From positions 24,587,946 through 24,651,945 of the forward strand of contig CM022665.1 of assembly GCA_012295275.1 (NCBI GenBank): DNA of 64,000 nucleotides, given 5' to 3'. How positions within the stretch are numbered: the first letter of the stretch is position 1; the number at the start of each line of letters is the position of its first letter. The notes under the pieces are model-generated. The model worked only from the letters and a program-made list of their open reading frames with translations. It did no database searches and was not told the origin of the DNA. This DNA comes from Chrysomallon squamiferum. Its lineage: Eukaryota > Mollusca > Gastropoda > Neomphalida > Peltospiridae. A program made the position numbers and the translations under genes. Positions 12,801-27,481 of the stretch are shown here, in pieces.

Positions 12801-15800
12801 ATAATAAAAGGTATAATATAATGCAGTTATTAGTTGTAACAGGTGTTAATATTTCTGGAATTCATTAATTTAAAAAACAAAAATAATAACAAAAATACAC
12901 TAATAGAATAAGCAAAACAAAATACATTCTGAAAACACTGTTTAACCAGGATGATTATTACTACAATTTAAGACTGAAACTATATATTATATGTTACTTA
13001 TATGGTTGCAATCTTTCTATCATATGTTATCTTTGATTTATAATTTGAATAACCGATATTATTTCAATATTTTAATTTTCCAATGACTTTCAGGTTTCTG
13101 TCTCCCAGAGGCGACTAACACAACGATCAGAGAGTGGGCTGTTTGGAGCTTTGATATTGTTAAAATACATCATTCCATTCATTTCAGACAAAGCATTACT
13201 TGACTACATAGAGGTAAACTAGACTGAAATACTGAGTGATTGATTATTACAGCTGGTGATTTTTCCATTATCATTACAAGAATTTCAGTAATTGAATTAT
13301 AATACTGAGATGCTCATTAAAACACTAAATATCATTTTGTCTTTATTTGTATATGATTGTTATTTGAAATTTATATTCAAAGCTCATTGAATGGAAATTA
13401 AAATCTTCACAGTTATTTAGATGTTCTTATTATTGAGAAGGAGAAATTGGGTTTTATTTTTTTATGAAGAAGTGACAGATTAGGCACTGCACATTAAACA
13501 GTTTGTTAAAAATGATTTCTCTTTGTTATTTCAGGATACTATAATTCAAAACTGCCTAATGGCTGTGATAAAACTTGTGACAAATACATCGGTTTCTTTT
13601 CCTGGCGGAAGCTATGTCCGATCCATTGTCTGTTACAAAGTCGTTGATGCTGTGTATGTTATTGGTTTAAGACTTGGTTTTGAAATGACTCGCATACATC
13701 TAAGCCAGTGTATGCAAAACCTTTTTGAAGTCTTTAGTCATGTTTATGGACATTTGACTAATGGGGATCAAAGTTCAGATATTGGAGCAGGTACATCTCC
13801 AGGTATTTAAAAATCAAATATTTTCATTGCATTAGTGTTATTCATGCCTTATATTCATTTTGTTTTAGATATATAAACAGTTACATGTGTGTGAGATTCA
13901 CTTCAGACTTGAGCAAAGTTGGCTGTCAACACAAATGGTTGTCCTGCAAAATCAAAACTTAATAAAACACAAGTTTGACTGTAAATGATGGCTTTTATAT
14001 TTGATTAAGAAGTTTAATTGGGGGGAAAACATTTCATTAAAACAGAATAACAATTTACTTAGGAGTCTTTTCATAACTGCTGTCAGAACATTCTTATGAA
14101 ATCCAGTTAGAAATATAGAAGTGATTTTTTGTTCATGTTTATTTATTATTTTTGTTGTTGTTTTTGTTAATTATTTCAGTATTGTGTTGATAATCAATAT
14201 TAATTTAATAAAGTATGTTTAGAAAAATATATTAACTAAGTGACAATATACCTAGGTGGGGAAGGCATTACTAATTCTGAAGAATCGTACCTGACAATAA
14301 AGATGGATCCCACTTCGCAGGAGTACAAGATTGGAACCCCAGTTTACATCAGTGGTCTTAGCCCTGATCCAAATTCTTCAGTACGAAAGTCACAGAGTAC
14401 TTCGAAGTTCCACAGTCTTACTTCTCTAGGAGCTATTGATGACAGAGGTATGAATAACAAACTGTTGATTAAAGTTTCTTGTTGTAGGAAGTAAGTGATC
14501 TTTTAAAAATATTTTGGAATGTTTGTAATCTTTAAAAAAAACAAGAAAACTGTCATTTGAAATTTTGTTGAATGTTTGATTATGTTTGTTATTGTTGTTG
14601 TTTTTAATAACAGAAAGGTTGGTATACCTGTTAATCTTTGATTTATTTTTAATGTTTTATTATTAGTAATTTTTTTTTGTTAATAATAAATATAAGAAAT
14701 GTTTTACTTTGGTATCTCAAATTTATTTTTATTTTTATTTTTTTATTTTTTCTCATTCAAACAGAAGATAACCAGGAACTGAAGGCTGGCCCAAAAGAAA
14801 ATGGAATGCAAGAAGTAGCATCTGTATTCACTGCTGAACTTGCTCAAGCAATATACATACCTCTCTGCAGAATATTTGGAAGGTAGATCTCATTTGATAT
14901 ATTTTTTAGTTTGAAAATATTGTTAATAAAATAAATTTTAATTGTTAATCTTATCAGATAAAGTATTGGATTTAAAAGTTGACTTTCTGGGAAAGTATTC
15001 AGTTTTCTGAAGCATTCACCTTCATTCTTGCTACTTTGAATGTATTCTAACTGCATGTATTTTGGTTTTAAGTATTCACATGGAACAAAACTTGAAGAAT
15101 GATGACCTTATCAGACAGCTGTGTGCTCAGCAAGACCAGTCAGTAGATCGTAAGAAAGAAACAAAGGAAACTTCAGATAACACGAATGGCAGTGGTATGT
15201 GTTCATTTATGACATCCATCCATATTCATTGCTGTACATAAAACCCCAACTTACAACGTCAGATAATTTGCATGTAAATCTTTTGATATAATTTAAAGGT
15301 CCCATGGTGGTTATATTATTTACTGACATAGAAGTTAGATTCATGGTTTAATGATTTATGAGCAAGTGGCTGATTGTGAAATAAGATATCATTTTTGTTT
15401 TCATTCTATCTGTAGTTTCAGGACATTAAATGTTAACAGAAATATTCTCTTAAAGATTATATCAACTAAATATAAATTAATGAAATATTATAGAAATATT
15501 TTTATTTTATGCAGCAAAAAAAGTAGATGTGTCAACTTATTTCTTCCTGTTATATTACAAAAATTATTTACCTACATACATCTGTTTTAAGAACTGTTTG
15601 ACCCTTTGTCCTCTACCAGTAATTCAGATAAAATGTTTAAATATAAATAGTCAGTGTTATTCTTTGTGCTACAGTGGCATTAAAACATTCACTGACTCAT
15701 ATTTTACAGGCATAAAATCAGAAGATTCCTGTACAGATAATGAAGATGAGCCTGTGACTGGGGCTATAGGGAAGAATGTGGAAATTGTTGGTAACAGAAT

Positions 15801-18800
15801 ACAGCTGACAAAAGACAGTCCAGATGTTATTGAAACACATCAGTTTGGTCGAGGGTATAAACATTCAGGAATTCTGGCAATCAATCCAGATGATGTCAAA
15901 TGGTTAGAACATTTAAAACAATTGGTGGTTATAAAAAAACAACTTTAAAAATAAAGAGATTATATGGTTTTAACTAAAGGTACATTCTTATGTCTCAAAC
16001 AAAGATATAAATAATGAGAATAAAATTATATACATTTTTTATAATGTTTAATAAATAGGTAAAGTACTTTGAAAGTGATGTCCAAAATACTGAAACAAGA
16101 AAACTAATGAAGCTTCTGTTTTGAAACAACTGAGTGACTTATTTAAAACTATTATTTACAATCCATTATGTTTTGATTAACAGAAGCTTGCATATAATTA
16201 CAAATATTTTTCTTGTAATGTTGTACAGCTGTGAGATGGAATATATGAAACAGAGACATCTTAAAGGGAACTGGCTTGCATACTGGGAACATGAACTAGG
16301 TTGGTCTGTTATGATATATTTTAAAGTGATAAGATGCAGTAACAGTTGTTGTACTATTATTATTATTATTATTGCTTCTGCTCAGGGCTCATATTAGTCA
16401 TTTGTCATTTTAGCCAATGCAAATGTACCATTTTGTCTTTTAAACCTACTTTTATGTATTTATTATTTGTTATTCATATGACAGAAAATCCAAACATTTA
16501 TTTTTTAACAACACTGTGCTTGTTACAAGAGCAAATATTTCAAATAAACTCTGTGTCAAAGATCAAAATGTGTTAGAAGACTGATCTTTATATTTGTTCT
16601 TTTCTTTGTTTTAGGTTTACATGAACGTGATACTCTGTTTAACTTCAAGCAAATAAAACTACAGACTTTTGTTGGTAAATATACTGGTGGTGGTTTTGGG
16701 GTGTTTTTGTTTTTTAGTTGTTGTTTATGTACATTTTAAAATTAATTTGTTTAACATTTCTATTTCTTGAACTTGTAAACTATGATGTCCAAAACTTTCT
16801 GTTTATATTTCTAGTAATACAATTTCCTGGTGCTTATACACTTGCCTAACACGTAAATGCTTTTTTATAAGATACACATGTTATTAAACTACTTACCTGT
16901 AAACTCATATAAACTCGTATAAATACTGCAACTTTTTGATACAGTGATTGCATTTTATTTTATTTGACCAGTGCAGTGAATCAAATACCTTATTAAAGTT
17001 GATTAGCAGATCGAATAATGATTCAGTTTAATATAAATCAGTGTAGCCTTGAACATTTTTGAGAGAGGCATAACTTTTTTTTTCATATTATAAAAGCACC
17101 TATAAATTCAAAATATATCTTTATACTTACATCTGTCTATATGTTTATTTATTTATCAATCTTTCTGTCTATCTATCTAAATGAAAATCATTTGTTACTT
17201 TTCCCTATGAAGGTCATACGGGCAGCATTCGGTCACTATGTGTGATGGACAATGAGAGTTCTTTTATCAGTGCCAGCAAGGACAAGACTGTGAAGTTGTG
17301 GTCTGTAACTAGTCAAGGAGATGGGTCAAGCAGGTTTATTTCTTTTAAACATTATAATATCTCATTGTTAGTTATTTATTATGAAAAAAATCTATAGCTA
17401 AGAAATAATAGGGACAAAATTTCGCTCTTAACCTTTGAAGTCTGAGCTGTAAGAAATAAGAAAAAAAGAATTCTTACCAAAACATTCTTATTATTTTTAT
17501 GCAGGTAATGTTTTAATGACTCCTGATAACTTTTAAGACTAAAATGTATTAGTGCATTATTAAATATTTGTGTACTTTTTGTGTTGAAGATAATGTTAAC
17601 TCAGTACATGGGAGTTTACTGCATACATGTTATATTGTAGAGTGTCATTCCAGTGGAATTACACAAAGCATAAGAAGTCAGTATTCTCTGTGGCATTTGT
17701 CGACAGCAGAAGACTTGTAGCTTCGTGTGATAGTACTGTGCACGTGAGTTTTACATTTTCATGATTTTTTACTTACATTTTATTCAACTTGGAAACAAAA
17801 GAGGGAAGTTGCAATTTACATTTTATTCTACTTGAAAATGAAAGGGGAAAAACAGTAGTCAGTATCCTGAAATGCAAATAATCTTATAAAATACTTTGAT
17901 CTAAAATATATATTTTGGTATATCTTTCAGGAAATTACAACAAGTAGTTGACTGATTAAATAACAAAATATTGTTTTGGAATCTTAAGAAACAAAAAATA
18001 ATTCTGCATTGAAAAATATATCCCATTTCAACCAGTACCCCCATAACTGATTTACTTAAGGCAAGAGAGGCATTATGCAAAAACCTTATGTTTGATAACT
18101 AACAATCACAGACATTAAGAGGTGTTATGGTGTCAACATTTGTATTTGTTGATAATTTGTATAATTTTCTAGATTTGGGATCCATTTACTGGTGAACTCG
18201 TGGATCAGCTGGAATCAGCCAAGTATGCTCCAGTTGTAGCCCTAACTGCATTACCTGCTCCCAGCACCTTGGTTGTCACAGCAACAACCGAAGCAACATT
18301 GAGGTACATTTTTAATTCATGTATTATTTCGAGTAAATATTTTTGTAATAATTATTAGACCCCATCACCAAATAAAACTAACAGAGCTCAATAAGTCATT
18401 CTTGTAATTCTGTTCATTCACTGGTAAATATTTTTATGAAATAAAATAGTAATAGTTTTTAATGAGAAGAATATTAAAGAGAAAAAAATAAATAAATAAA
18501 TAAATAAAATAAAATATCAATTACATTTTCATGATAAATAAATGTATTGCTTACATTTTACACACACTTAGACACTTGTGCATACTCACACATACACACA
18601 TGCACAGAGAGACAGACAAACAGAAGTATACAATGCCAGATGTGCACTTTTCTTTTGTGAATAGTGAATGATGTATTGTTTACATCCAGGTTTCTTGACA
18701 CCAGAATTGCTAAATATGCTCATGAGTTCAGATGTACTGTGACACCAGCAGGTGTGTATGTTATTTTATTTTGCTCAGAGATTTGTTGTTTGTAATTTAT

Positions 18801-21104
18801 TTTCATTATCTTCCTGCAATGCGACATTTTCTTACAATCTCCTAAACATCATAATGCCTATTCATCACTGCTGATAGATGCTTTTTTACACACCGTTACT
18901 AAAATCTCTTTTATAATTAATTTTTACCGTTTATTTATTTGCATGGCACATCTAGAAAATTATTTTTGTCATATTGTAGAAGCTTTAGCATTTTAAAAAT
19001 TTTACTCCTTATTTGTTTATACAGCTAACATAGAAAAAATTATTTTTACAATATTGCAGAAATTTTTTTTATTATTTTGTAATATTATTCATGCATAATT
19101 AATTTTTACTGTTTATTTATTTGTGTGGTACATCTTGAAAATTATTTTTGTAATATTGGAGATGCTTCAGTATTTTTAATTTTTACTCCTTATTTATTTG
19201 TATGACATATGTAGTAAAATTATTCATGTTTCTAGGTTTCATCCGATGTGTGACTGTCAGTCCAGATGGCAGCTGGATTGCTGTGGGGTTTGCTACTGGG
19301 GTAATATCAATACTTGAAGCAAACAGTGGACTCCTGATCAGTACATGGAAGGCCCATGAAGGTGAAATCTTGCAGGTGAGATATTATGTTTTATATTTAA
19401 TGAGCTAATTATTTTTGTCACTAGAACTGTATTAAAATATTGCATTTTCAAAATTCATATGTTTGGTTAATGCTTCTTTCAAGCAATGTTAAAAAAAAAA
19501 AAAAAAATTTTACATAAAATTTATAATTTAAAAATTAATTTTAAAAATGTTGGTTAATTTGAATAATGAATTGGTTTAAAATTAATTCTGTTTTTATATA
19601 TCCAATATAAATTGTAAAACTGAAGATTCTTACGGGCTTTATTTATTATTTATTTTATTCTTTTGGCATAGTAAGACTTGGAGAATGTTTTATGTTTAAT
19701 ACCTGGTTTTTTGTTTGATTATTTATTTTTTATATTTTTTTGTTGTATTGAAGTTTCAGAATGAGTACACTTTTTCTTTAAGGTAATTATTTTGGTTGGT
19801 GGTCTTACGTTTCTGATAAATGAAACAAGAATACACTTGTTTTCTGTTTTTCCTTTTTACCAATATTTTGTTCCAGATTAAAGCTTTCAGCAAAAACAAG
19901 CTGGTTTCTTCTTCATTTGATCAGACAATGAAATTATGGAAGGTAGAAGATGCCTCTTTAATATTGGTCCTTAAAGGTATTCAGTCAGCATTTGACACAA
20001 AATATATCTTCTCTGCAAAATTTACCTTGAATAAATTCTTTCGTTGAAATAAATTTTCACCTGTAGAGAAAGAGTTACACTTTACTTTTATGCATTGTTT
20101 CTAATTGAAATATAGATATATACTGATTTTTACTATTTTAAAGAGAAACTGTTAAAATACTGCAGTACTGAACAAAAACATTTTGGGATCATGAGTGTGC
20201 ACTATTCAGTTAGAGTTTTAAACAAGAACTACGTGACAGCTAATAAGTTTTTGTCCTCAAAACAAACAAAAATACATTTTTCCTGTATGTGTTCCATATC
20301 TTTGAAGAAATATTGTCACACAGTGGAAAATATTTTCAACATTTCTAACATTTATTATTGTCATTACTATTATGTTGTTCAGAATTTATTTATTTATTAT
20401 TCTTTTTATCTTTATTCTTTAAAAAAAAATAAAAAAAATAGGTAAAAACATGAAAAGTAATTTCATGCCGATTTTAATATAAATTTTAATATTTAATAAT
20501 TACAGGACCCAGTGAGCCAGTTCACTGTATCTGTTTCTATAGAAATCAAATACTTAGTGCAACAACAGGCAACAAGATAGGGCTCCACACATCCATTGAT
20601 GACACAGTATGTATAATTTGAATTCTGTAATTTGTATTTAAATAAGTTCTAAAGTTGGCTGGTTTGTATTTTATTACAGAAAAATATGTGAAAAATATGT
20701 TTTTTCAACATAATTATCTTTTAAATTATTTATTCAAATAGCTTAATTTATTGTTGTGTTTTTGATATCATTGTACATATGGAAATACAATGCTGGTTTT
20801 AAGATTTTGAATTAAATAGAATTAAGATTACATATTTGTTGAATATAATTCCATTTAACACTTATATGAATGTATTTTCAGCTTTAACAGAATAAAAATA
20901 TTTTAAATTCAGTCTTTTTTTAAAGTAGTCTTTGTTATTAGCACATGCATGATCTGTTTTATTTCAAATTTCTAGGCATCCTTTTCAAGTACAAAACTGA
21001 GAACTGATACTTTTAAAGGAGTTTTGACGTCCATGGCTCTCCTTCCTATGAACAGGTCACTTCTTCTTGGTGCAGACAATGGCAGCATACGTCTCCTTTG
21101 TTAA
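3824..21104 (+). CDS. WDR81: WD repeat-containing protein 81 (BEACH + WD40), complete, 26 coding exons
   Basis: WDR81 works with WDR91 on endosomes to restrain class III PI3K/Beclin-1 activity, and with p62 in aggrephagy (family knowledge). Exons: 3824-3913, 5149-5327, 5607-5763, 6195-7520, 7789-7971, 8302-8357, 9503-9662, 10097-10278, 10617-12244, 12584-12723, 13094-13213, 13535-13802, 14256-14447, 14765-14882, 15073-15194, 15710-15902, 16229-16299, 16615-16674, 17213-17333, 17641-17743, 18173-18303, 18690-18751, 19236-19375, 19877-19976, 20506-20606, 20976-21104. They sum to 6132 nt in one frame, about 2043 aa (human is about 1940). Landmarks: start [12 protein letters not shown] matching human [29 protein letters not shown] in the BEACH region; NWLAYWEHE before the propeller; terminal [13 protein letters not shown]. 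Uncertain points are the end of exon 16 (15854 or 15902), the start of exon 7 (9503 or 9515) and the end of exon 12 (13790 or 13802); every alternative keeps frame. Confidence 0.95.
6195..7520 (+). other. WDR81: WDR81 large exon 4: BEACH region
   Basis: This 442-codon exon (about residues 143-584) carries a divergent kinase-like N-terminal part ([20 protein letters not shown]), a low-complexity Ser/Asn/Lys linker and the BEACH core. The core includes [76 protein letters not shown] and [11 protein letters not shown]. These blocks are nearly identical to vertebrate WDR81, making this the most conserved part of the gene. Confidence 0.93.
10617..12244 (+). other. WDR81: WDR81 large exon 9: helical block then acidic Ser-rich linker
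   Basis: The first ~220 codons encode the block containing [21 protein letters not shown] and [15 protein letters not shown], conserved in WDR81. The next ~260 codons are a disordered Asp/Glu/Ser/Thr-rich linker, matching the acidic linker of the human protein in position but not in sequence. The exon ends in [20 protein letters not shown], which realigns with vertebrate WDR81. Confidence 0.85.
17213..21104 (+). other. WDR81: WDR81 C-terminal WD40 propeller exons
   Basis: Exons 19-26 encode WD-type repeats. Visible strands include [10 protein letters not shown] with [21 protein letters not shown] with [33 protein letters not shown] with [12 protein letters not shown], and [15 protein letters not shown]. 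The last repeat ends [14 protein letters not shown] at the stop codon, 21102-21104. Confidence 0.9.
18913..19225. repeat. Local tandem repeat in a WDR81 intron
   Basis: The phrase TAATTTTTACYGTTTATTTA followed by a CATCTWGAAAATTATTTTTG phrase and a TACTCCTTATTTRTTT phrase occurs about 180 bp apart, with a weaker partial copy between. This is roughly two and a half diverged units just upstream of exon 23. The repeat is noncoding. Confidence 0.6.
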
Positions 21105-24100
21105 ACTTCACACACAAACATTAAAACTCAGCAAAAATCGTAACATGCTAGATATTAAAAATATAAATGGCAGCAATACTCAGTTACATGTGAAGTTTAT
21201 TTATTTGTTTTATTACTGACTGGTTAACTATGCCAAATATTGTCTTTATTATTATTATTACTTAAGCATCTTTCCCACCAGTTCAGCTTCCTTGAGGGTT
21301 ATATAAAATATGCCACCTTATTAATAATTATGTTAAACTGTTAATCTTCAAAATTATATCTTCTTCATCGAATGCATAATTAAATGAAAATGTAATTGTT
21401 ACTAAATCTATTTTTATTTATGCATTCAGACTACCTACATAGTAGGCATACTTGTTTGTTGAAAGCAGTTAAAGTTTCAAGATAACATCTAAATGTTAGC
21501 AACTTCAGATGTTCTTGCAGGAAGATTCAATCACATGAAATACATAATGAAAATATATCTTTAACAGTATTACTTGTAGAAATGATAATTATTATTATTA
21601 TTGTTACTATTATTATTATTATTATTTATATTCTTGTTATTATTATTATGTTATAATTTCATATTATTAGCAACGGAATATTAAAGTTTAAAAGGTGGAA
21701 CAATTTGTTTGATTCCTTCTTTTTTTTTTGATACTGTTTATATATATTTCAGTGCAAATTTATATTTCAAATTTTTGTAATTATTTGGTTGTGTTTCTTT
21801 TGATAAGAAAGCATAATGTTTAAACATTATTTAATGTAGGCAAATTTCATTAAACTGGTTGTTACTCATTTAAATAGCCATCTCTTGACTTCTGGAAAAC
21901 AATATATATATATATATATATTATTCTTTTCTAACTCTCCCTCTCTGAGCTATTATAATATTTATAGCTGTTCTGATCAACATAAATGATATGTATTTGT
22001 ATAAATATTTCTTTTTAAAAGAAAGCTTCTGTCAAACTTGAGACTAATGCAATCGAACAGCCAAGGTTGGTTTTTCAATTATTATAATTTTTATGGATTT
22101 TATTTTTATTTTTATTTACAAAACCCATATCTCTACGTAAACATTAAAATTAATAATTTTTACATATTTTTATTCTGTTATTCATTACTTTATAAATGTT
22201 TAAATATAATACAAAGTTAGAAGTGGAATGAGATTAAATCAAATAATTAAATCAAATAGTGTATTATAAATAATCTTAAAGAGAAACTGAACAATATTTC
22301 TGTGCATCAGAATGGTTAATGTAAAACGGATAAAAGGGTTCAGTTTGTGGCAAATGTTGTGCTGTAATGTTAGTCCATTTTCCTCTCTTTAAAATAAATC
22401 CAGTTTAACATATCATGTTGTAACTGCTATTTTGTTGTACTTATTTACTTGTTTCTTTTTTAATTTTTTTTAACATTTTCAATTTCAGATGACATTTATT
22501 TTTTGTAATAACCATCTTTTATTTATTAAAACAAAATTTAATTGATATTTCCATATGCAGCAAAACTTTCATTATAATTTTGTATTTTCTTTTTTCTATT
22601 GCATACATATTAAATCATATTTATAACAGTAGTTGTTTTACAAACTAAATTCAATGCAAAATATCCTTGACATGTTAAATCAGTTGATAATAGTTTCTTG
22701 TTTTGGAGTTTTTTCATGGAATAGACAATTTTCACAAAGATACACAATACTTTTTATTTATATTTTTATTATTGATTTATTATTATTTAAAAAAAAATCA
22801 AACCAGTAAGATGAATTTATGTAATCATATATTTTATATTTAATATTTCTTTGAAAAGATATAAATGTATTTTGATTTTTATAATTCGGAACAGAAATTT
22901 CTTGAAAATTGGTTCTGTCTTTAAATCATTATAATGAGTTTAGGAAACAGGTTTTATGACCATAGATTTACTAGGGTTATTTCATATTGATGACCACATT
23001 AATTATGCCTTTTCCTCACTAAAAATGTGTAAACAATATGATGGTTAATAATTTTGTCTTCTGTGAAGACTGATCAAAACACCATTAATTATGCATGTCA
23101 ACATTCTCAAAGAAGGCATTCTGTCTGAACAAAATATTAAACAGATCAGATTATGCTTGAATTTGAAATGTTTATTCTAATTCCTATTAATTTTTATAAG
23201 AGAACAATATGAAATATTATTGTTATTATTTTGATTTTACTTTTCTTCATATTGTGCTTGTTTGTTTCGTTTTTGTTATGTTTTGATTTTGTGATGTTTT
23301 GTTTTTTGCTCACTATTTAACTGTCTCTTTTTTGTTAAGAATTTGTGTTCTGTAACTTGTGTAATTCTTCTGAATTAAAAAATATAATTTAAAACCACAT
23401 CTGATCTCAGTGCAGGAAAATAGAGAAAAAATAATCAGATAAATGTAGTGATTATTTTTTAAATTATAACTGTTATACATGTATATGTATTTGCTATTTT
23501 GTGATCACATCTGTTTGCATGCTTTTAAAAAAGTAATATCTCAGCATCTGATTTAGTAACCATATATACTTTATTCATATCATCAGTGGTGAATAAATTT
23601 GTTACAATAAGTAAGAATATAAAGGAAACATAATATCACATAGGCAAATATATATTTTTTAAGAATCATCTTTAATAACATTGTATTGTCCAGTAGTGTT
23701 AAATCAAGACTGTCAACATTTGTAATATAATTTTTTTTTTTTTTTTAATTAATTGAATGATTTACATGTGTTTTGTCAAAATCTTAGCAAACTGGAAGAA
23801 GCTTTATTTGATGTTGTTACTGTTTATCTGCTGGCTTGATGCTCATGTTATGTGTACAAGTTACTTTTGTTTCTCTCTTTGTTTTTTTTTTTTTTTTTTT
23901 TTTTAAATAAATAATTCAGACTGCAGTATATTACCATTTATTAAATATTTTATAATTTGTTTTACTACAACATTATATTTTGAAATGAATTTCTATGGTA
24001 TTTTTAGGATCGTGTCATCTAAAGACAAAACTGCTATATATAATTTATTATTGTTTTATTGTTTTTTAATGACAAAATTCTCCCAAAAAATATTGTATTT

Positions 24101-27100
24101 TTCACTTGAAATATTTACTTTAAGTATTTTTATTATGGCCAGTTATAGCGAGCATGCTGTAACTAACATAATTTTCTTATCATGCTACCAAATAATTTCT
24201 TTTCAGTGATATTTTCTGTCGATACAGAAAGCTTGTTATAGGTTGGTTGGATTTTTTTTGGTAATATCTTAAAAATTATGTGCAATATATTTCAGTATAC
24301 AGATAAGTATTTTATATTAGAATATTTTCTCTGTATTTGATTTGAAAGCATGTAAAGGAGACATATTGTTCTCAAAGCAGTAGAATCATGGATTTATTAA
24401 TATGCAATAAACATAATGTCAAATTTTTATTAAAATAACACTTCAGTAATAAGAAGTAGAATACAATAATTATTTTTTGTTTTTTTATGCTTATTAAATT
24501 TAATGTTAGAAATACAGTTAGTATGGTTATTAAATACAACTTTAAAATCTGATAATTTCTATGTTAGTTGAAAAATGTAAAAGCTTTAAAATTTTCCTTG
24601 TAAAACTTCTATTAGAGTAACTGTGGAAACCTCATTTTACCACAGATGAATCCACCACTCGTTTATAGATGGGTTCAAAGGATTTCATTATAAACACTGA
24701 CTACAACAAACTTTAATTACAAATACATCTTTTGTTGAAGAAAACATTTTAGAATGTCACAACGTATCAAAATATGTGAAAGACAAGAGTTTAGAATTTT
24801 TGTTCACTTGTTGAGAAACGCACATTCTTCTTTTGCAGTAAAAAATAAAAAATTGCTATTACAGTGATTTTTAAATTTTTTGTTTTCTATGTTTTTTTCT
24901 CTGGATTTTCTTTCATTTTTTTTAATTATTATTTTTTTTTTTTTACATTGCTTTTAATCTCTTGAACTGTGCATTTGTTATTTCATAAAGTTTTTTTTTT
25001 TTTTTTTAATTTATCTGAAAGTGCAGGTTCATTTATTCAGCAGGGTGGGGTGTTTTTTCAGTAACCATAATGTAACAGTATTTTTATATATATATTTTTT
25101 TTTTTGACTTTACGTTTTTCTTCAAAAGCACACCTATTTGAAAATAATTAGGATTTAAAATGATCAAAATTAAAAGAAATACAGTTATTACCAAATCCAG
25201 TCCAAAGTGAGGTTATTTTTTTAAAGGTTTTGAGATGATTCTTTTCAGTTTTCTTAGGTTAAAATTCAAGATGAAGATTATGCTTCTGGCTTATGATCAA
25301 AATTCATTTATTCCATTAGTCCATTATATTGCTTGAACAAAGAATTAAAATAATAAAATTACTTAATCAGTTATTTGTTTGTTTTATTTTACCTTTGCTG
25401 GCCCACACATGCATTAATCCAAAAAAGGAGTCGAACTCTAAATAAGAACTTAGAACTGCTAAAATTATCAGGTATATTAGCTGCGGTGAAGGAGGTTAAA
25501 TGATAGTAGTGAATTAATTACAACCGATAGTTCATTATTACAGTGGTTTTAAGACTACCAAAGATCTTGAGGATGTTTGGGGTCAGAAGTAAAAATTTGG
25601 AAGTGAAGGCTTTTAAGAACATCAGGTATATGCAACCATACATTATGAATCGGGTATTGCATTCAAATATTAAATATTTAGCAAGCATTGAAATTCCTTT
25701 TTCATCCTTTCTGTAACCATGAACTTTCAAACTGTTTAATTAAATGGAACAAAATATAAAAATAAAATTAAAATATTTAAAAACATCCAGTTCTTTTCCT
25801 ACTGGCTAAATCAAATTAGAAACAAAAATATATACATGTATTTGGTGGAACATGCATGTTGCTAATTACATTTTTTTTTTATGTATTCACATCTGCAATG
25901 TAAGATACATTGTACACATCATACAAACATAAAAATAATAACAACTAATAACAGTTAATGTAAGAATCATTTATTTAAAAATACCAAGTTCATGTACAGA
26001 ACTGGAAAGCAAATAATCATTTATAATGCTTAAAAAAACTAATTAACAAAAGCTGACAAAAATTCAACTTTAAAAAAAAAAATCTTGTAAGCATTTCTTA
26101 TTTCATGTGGTTAATAAATATTTTATGTAATTTTGATACAATCATAGACAATTTAAGGTGAAACTTTAAATTAATTTATGATACATTTTGCAAAATGTAA
26201 TACCATTGTGCATCTTGCAGAACAAAGGAATGATTGGCAACCATTTTGAATTTTGATGTCACCTAACCAGTAAGAGACATTAGAGTTTGGTCTATTATCA
26301 GTTTTATTCTATGTGAAAATATTCCATCTGATGACGTGTCATTTTAAAATATGCTAAAGGATGGTTTAAATTAATGCAAAGGGGAATATTAGTGTCATGT
26401 TTTGAATGGGATATGGACAAAAGCCCCTGAATCCAAAATTGCATAGGCAGACAAAAGCCTCCAGTAGAAATGTAACAAAGAACAAAAAAAAAAAAAAAAA
26501 AAAACTGTGAAAAAACAAGTCAAGTGATTATACTTTAATATAAATTCTCTGTTTAAATTTGATCCTTCATCTTAATTGTGATTATTATCACAGCTATTCT
26601 GTAGTAATTGATTACATTGATCAAATGAACAAATTGATAATCATGCCATTATTATGCTGATTTTGATAAAGATATGTAGTATGTATGGTTTAATAAAATG
26701 GTGGTTTGAAAAGTTGCTTTCTTTCTTTTGTGGAATATTGTCCTACTCTACATTTCATCTGGGTGGGGCTTAATTTTTCACTGGGGGTGCTTTTGTCTTA
26801 CCTCGCAAATTCATTTAGGGGGGAGCTTTTTTCTATTTTTTGACTTTTTTTGTTTGTTCTACGTTCATTTTCTACACTCTGCTGATTATTTCTCTTTTAA
26901 AGAAGGCAAAGCTACACACTGTTTTAGTTGGAAGGCACTGTTAAAACATAACAATCAGCATATTAACTTCTAATAAATATATAACAAGGAAACAAAACAA
27001 ATATGTAGGCCTCTATAATATTTCAATGTACTTTTATGCTTATTTTATTTTTTCTCTCAAATACAAAACAAGAATACAAAGTGGACGCTTACAACAAATT

Positions 27101-27481
27101 TACCAATATGGAACATTTTTTTTTTTTTTTTTGAAAGATAGAACATGTTCAACTTCCAAAACGCACAATAATAACAAAAAAAATCAGTTGTTATAATAAT
27201 AATAAAATATGTGGCACCAATTTCTTTGTTTAAATTAATTTGTGTTGATAAACTTGTTATCATTTTGTAAAATTAAAACAATTGAAAAATGTTTAAAGTG
27301 GTAAAACAGAAAAACAAAACATTTTCTTAAAAACTACAACGTCCCTGAGCGCTTGTATATTATAATCATTTTCTACTTAAAATTAATTTACAAGTTGCAT
27401 TAGGTTTTAATATTGTTCTCTTGCAGTTAAAATTGTGGTGCTCAGGGTGGTTCCAGGATTCGTGGAGATATTATGTAGTTA
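21105..27481. other. Gene-free convergent interval (WDR81 and XPO5 3' UTRs)
   Basis: No frame here has coding character; the open frames are short and rich in Phe, Ile, Tyr and Lys, as expected of AT-rich noise. The interval lies between two convergent stop codons, so it must contain both 3' UTRs. Poly-T/poly-A runs (for example near 23885, 24990, 26485 and 27117), ATT tracts near 21590 and a short AT tract near 21902 are visible. Many AATAAA-like hexamers make polyadenylation sites impossible to choose by eye. Confidence 0.6.

Noticed and set aside
21105-27481. Short open frames between WDR81 and XPO5
   Set aside because: Composition is that of AT-rich noncoding DNA, with no conserved motif and no consistent exon joins.
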